Part shown: piece after piece, positions 63,005 to 64,000 of the stretch
Numbering within the stretch: position 1 is the stretch's first letter
Layout of the letters: each line of letters begins with the position of its first letter
From: Caballeronia sp. SBC1
GTDB taxonomy: Bacteria; Pseudomonadota; Gammaproteobacteria; Burkholderiales; Burkholderiaceae
Direction: 5' to 3'
NCBI RefSeq assembly: GCF_011493005.1
Contig: NZ_CP049156.1
Location: 186,001-250,000, forward strand
Length of the DNA stretch: 64,000 nucleotides
The notes under the pieces: generated by a model
Seen by the model: the letters and a program-made list of their open reading frames with translations, nothing else
Told to the model about the DNA's origin: nothing
Databases searched by the model: none
Position numbers and translations under genes: made by a program

Positions 63005-63954
63005 GGCCGCTGCTCCGCGAGCCGCAGCGAGACGTCGCCAGTGGTGGCGGTCCTTAGACCCGTCGGCGTGTCGATCTGCAACTGGCCGTTATCGTCAATA
63101 CCAACCGCCAGGCCACGCGCCACTTCCACGCCCTGCTCAAGCAGCACCACCTCGCGTCCCGCGTAGGCGTGCGCGGCGAGCCACTGCTGGCGGAAGGGGC
63201 GGAAGCCATCGGCGGCAAAACGTGCGAGGGTGGCATCGAGCGCGTTCAGGACGGCGGCGAGGGTATCGGTGAGATTCGCTTCGGGCCACGCCCGTGACAA
63301 CGAGGCAGGTGTATTACCCGGCACGGGAAGGGCGTTCCGGCGTTGGGCTTCATCGAGTTCGGCCGCCAATTCCGCCGCGCCGTGCAGATTGATGCCAATA
63401 CCAATCACGACCGCGCTCGCTCGCGGCGTATTCCACGCGGTTTCGATCAGGATGCCGGCGAGCTTGCCGTCGTCGAGCAGGATGTCGTTCGGCCATTTCA
63501 GCGCGAGTCTCGCCGATGCCGCCAGCGGCAAGCCGTTCAGCGCTTCGAGCACCGCCGTGCCTACCGCGAGGCTCAGGCCCGCGAGCCCTTCAAGCGGCCG
63601 TGGCAGCACGCAGGCGATGGAAAACAGCAACGCGTTGCCCGGCTGCGCAACCCACGTGCGGCCCCGGCGGCCCCGGCCGGCCGTCTGCAAGTAAGCAACA
63701 CGCACGAAAGGCGTGCCATCGGCGGCCTTCAGCGTCGAACGTGGCGAGAACGAGTCGGGCGCCGACGATGACGCTGACGTCTTGTTGCGAGGCTGCTCCT
63801 TGAGCTGCGCCATGAGGTCAGCATTCGTGGAGCCCGTTTCATCAACGATCTCGATCGGCCAGTCGCGCACCGGCCGCGCGGCGAGCGACATCAGCCGGTC
63901 GCGGTCGATACGCCAGGCGGCGTCGAGCGGGAAAGACGAGTTGGATGAGTTCAT
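63001..63954 (-). CDS. birA: Biotin--[acetyl-CoA-carboxylase] ligase
   Basis: 317 aa. Biotin/lipoate ligase fold: [10 protein letters not shown], the biotinyl-AMP loop [29 protein letters not shown] and GIGINLHG, then the C-terminal SH3-like domain ending [19 protein letters not shown]. It lacks an N-terminal HTH (the first ~40 residues are not helix-turn-helix), so it is a monofunctional ligase and probably does not repress biotin genes. Upstream of coaX and the small membrane protein. Confidence 0.95.
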   Translation of the reverse strand: MNSSNSSFPLDAAWRIDRDRLMSLAARPVRDWPIEIVDETGSTNADLMAQLKEQPRNKTSASSSAPDSFSPRSTLKAADGTPFVRVAYLQTAGRGRRGRTWVAQPGNALLFSIACVLPRPLEGLAGLSLAVGTAVLEALNGLPLAASARLALKWPNDILLDDGKLAGILIETAWNTPRASAVVIGIGINLHGAAELAAELDEAQRRNALPVPGNTPASLSRAWPEANLTDTLAAVLNALDATLARFAADGFRPFRQQWLAAHAYAGREVVLLEQGVEVARGLAVGIDDNGQLQIDTPTGLRTATTGDVSLRLAEQRP

Positions 63955-64000
63955 ATCCGCATTGTAGCGATCTGTCGACCGGCAGCCTTGACGGGGAAAC

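Overview
The window is a high-GC chromosomal segment of a betaproteobacterium. Gene content and order point to Burkholderia sensu lato (Paraburkholderia, Caballeronia or Burkholderia): a flagellin/FliD/FliT block near rpsU, a mot-che cluster ordered motAB-cheY-cheA-cheW-MCP-cheRDB-cheYZ, a DUF2844/DUF3443 pair, a split metH, PhaM, and birA-coaX. I see no rRNA, tRNA, insertion sequence, CRISPR array or prophage. Nearly all of it is densely packed core-type genes.

Layout. 64-4555 (minus): apparent operon aceK, carbonic anhydrase, thiolase, SDR. 4724-8027: MerR regulator divergent from a metallo-hydrolase, then an orphan dipeptide-binding protein. 8246-9596: a promoter, a yybP-ykoY (Mn2+) riboswitch and a CaCA-family cation antiporter. 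9740-13406 (minus): fliT, fliD and fliC with a sigma-28 promoter. 13530-22939: mixed housekeeping and accessory genes (aldo/keto reductase, rpsU, two tandem paralogous unknown genes, tag, a BadF-type kinase, a HAD phosphatase, aqpZ, an H-NS-like protein, a GT4 glycosyltransferase). 23654-34980: sigma-28 promoter and the complete motility/chemotaxis cluster. 35259-39704: DUF2844 plus the DUF3443 lipoprotein, an SDR, dsbA and a SPOR protein. 39909-49122: argS, DUF1840, a small secreted protein, split metH, DUF3567, a frameshifted alpha/beta-hydrolase remnant and a DUF3108 protein. 49322-54453: IclR regulator divergent from an FAH/ABC-binding-protein/enoyl-CoA hydratase cluster, then phaM. 54505-59810: a CarH/LitR-like B12-binding MerR regulator divergent from a four-gene lipid-modification operon. 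60365-63954: acyl-ACP-desaturase-like protein, rfaE2, then birA-coaX-small membrane protein (minus).

The most interesting signals are these. (1) The DUF3443 lipoprotein carries two DTGS/DSGS motifs 212 residues apart plus a GILG motif, the arrangement of bilobal pepsin-like aspartic proteases. (2) A probable B12 photoreceptor regulator faces an FAD oxidoreductase/DUF1365/CFA-methyltransferase/chalcone-isomerase-like operon across a region with phased TGGAC repeats. (3) flhDC is absent from the GT4-motA interval where I recall it in related genomes, while sigma-28 promoters are retained. (4) The riboswitch-antiporter pair is clear. (5) A cryptic hydrolase pseudogene lies at 47446-47695. (6) Two adjacent paralogues of an unrecognised family lie at 15330-16273.

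All functional calls come from reading the sequence and recalled family knowledge; no database search was run.
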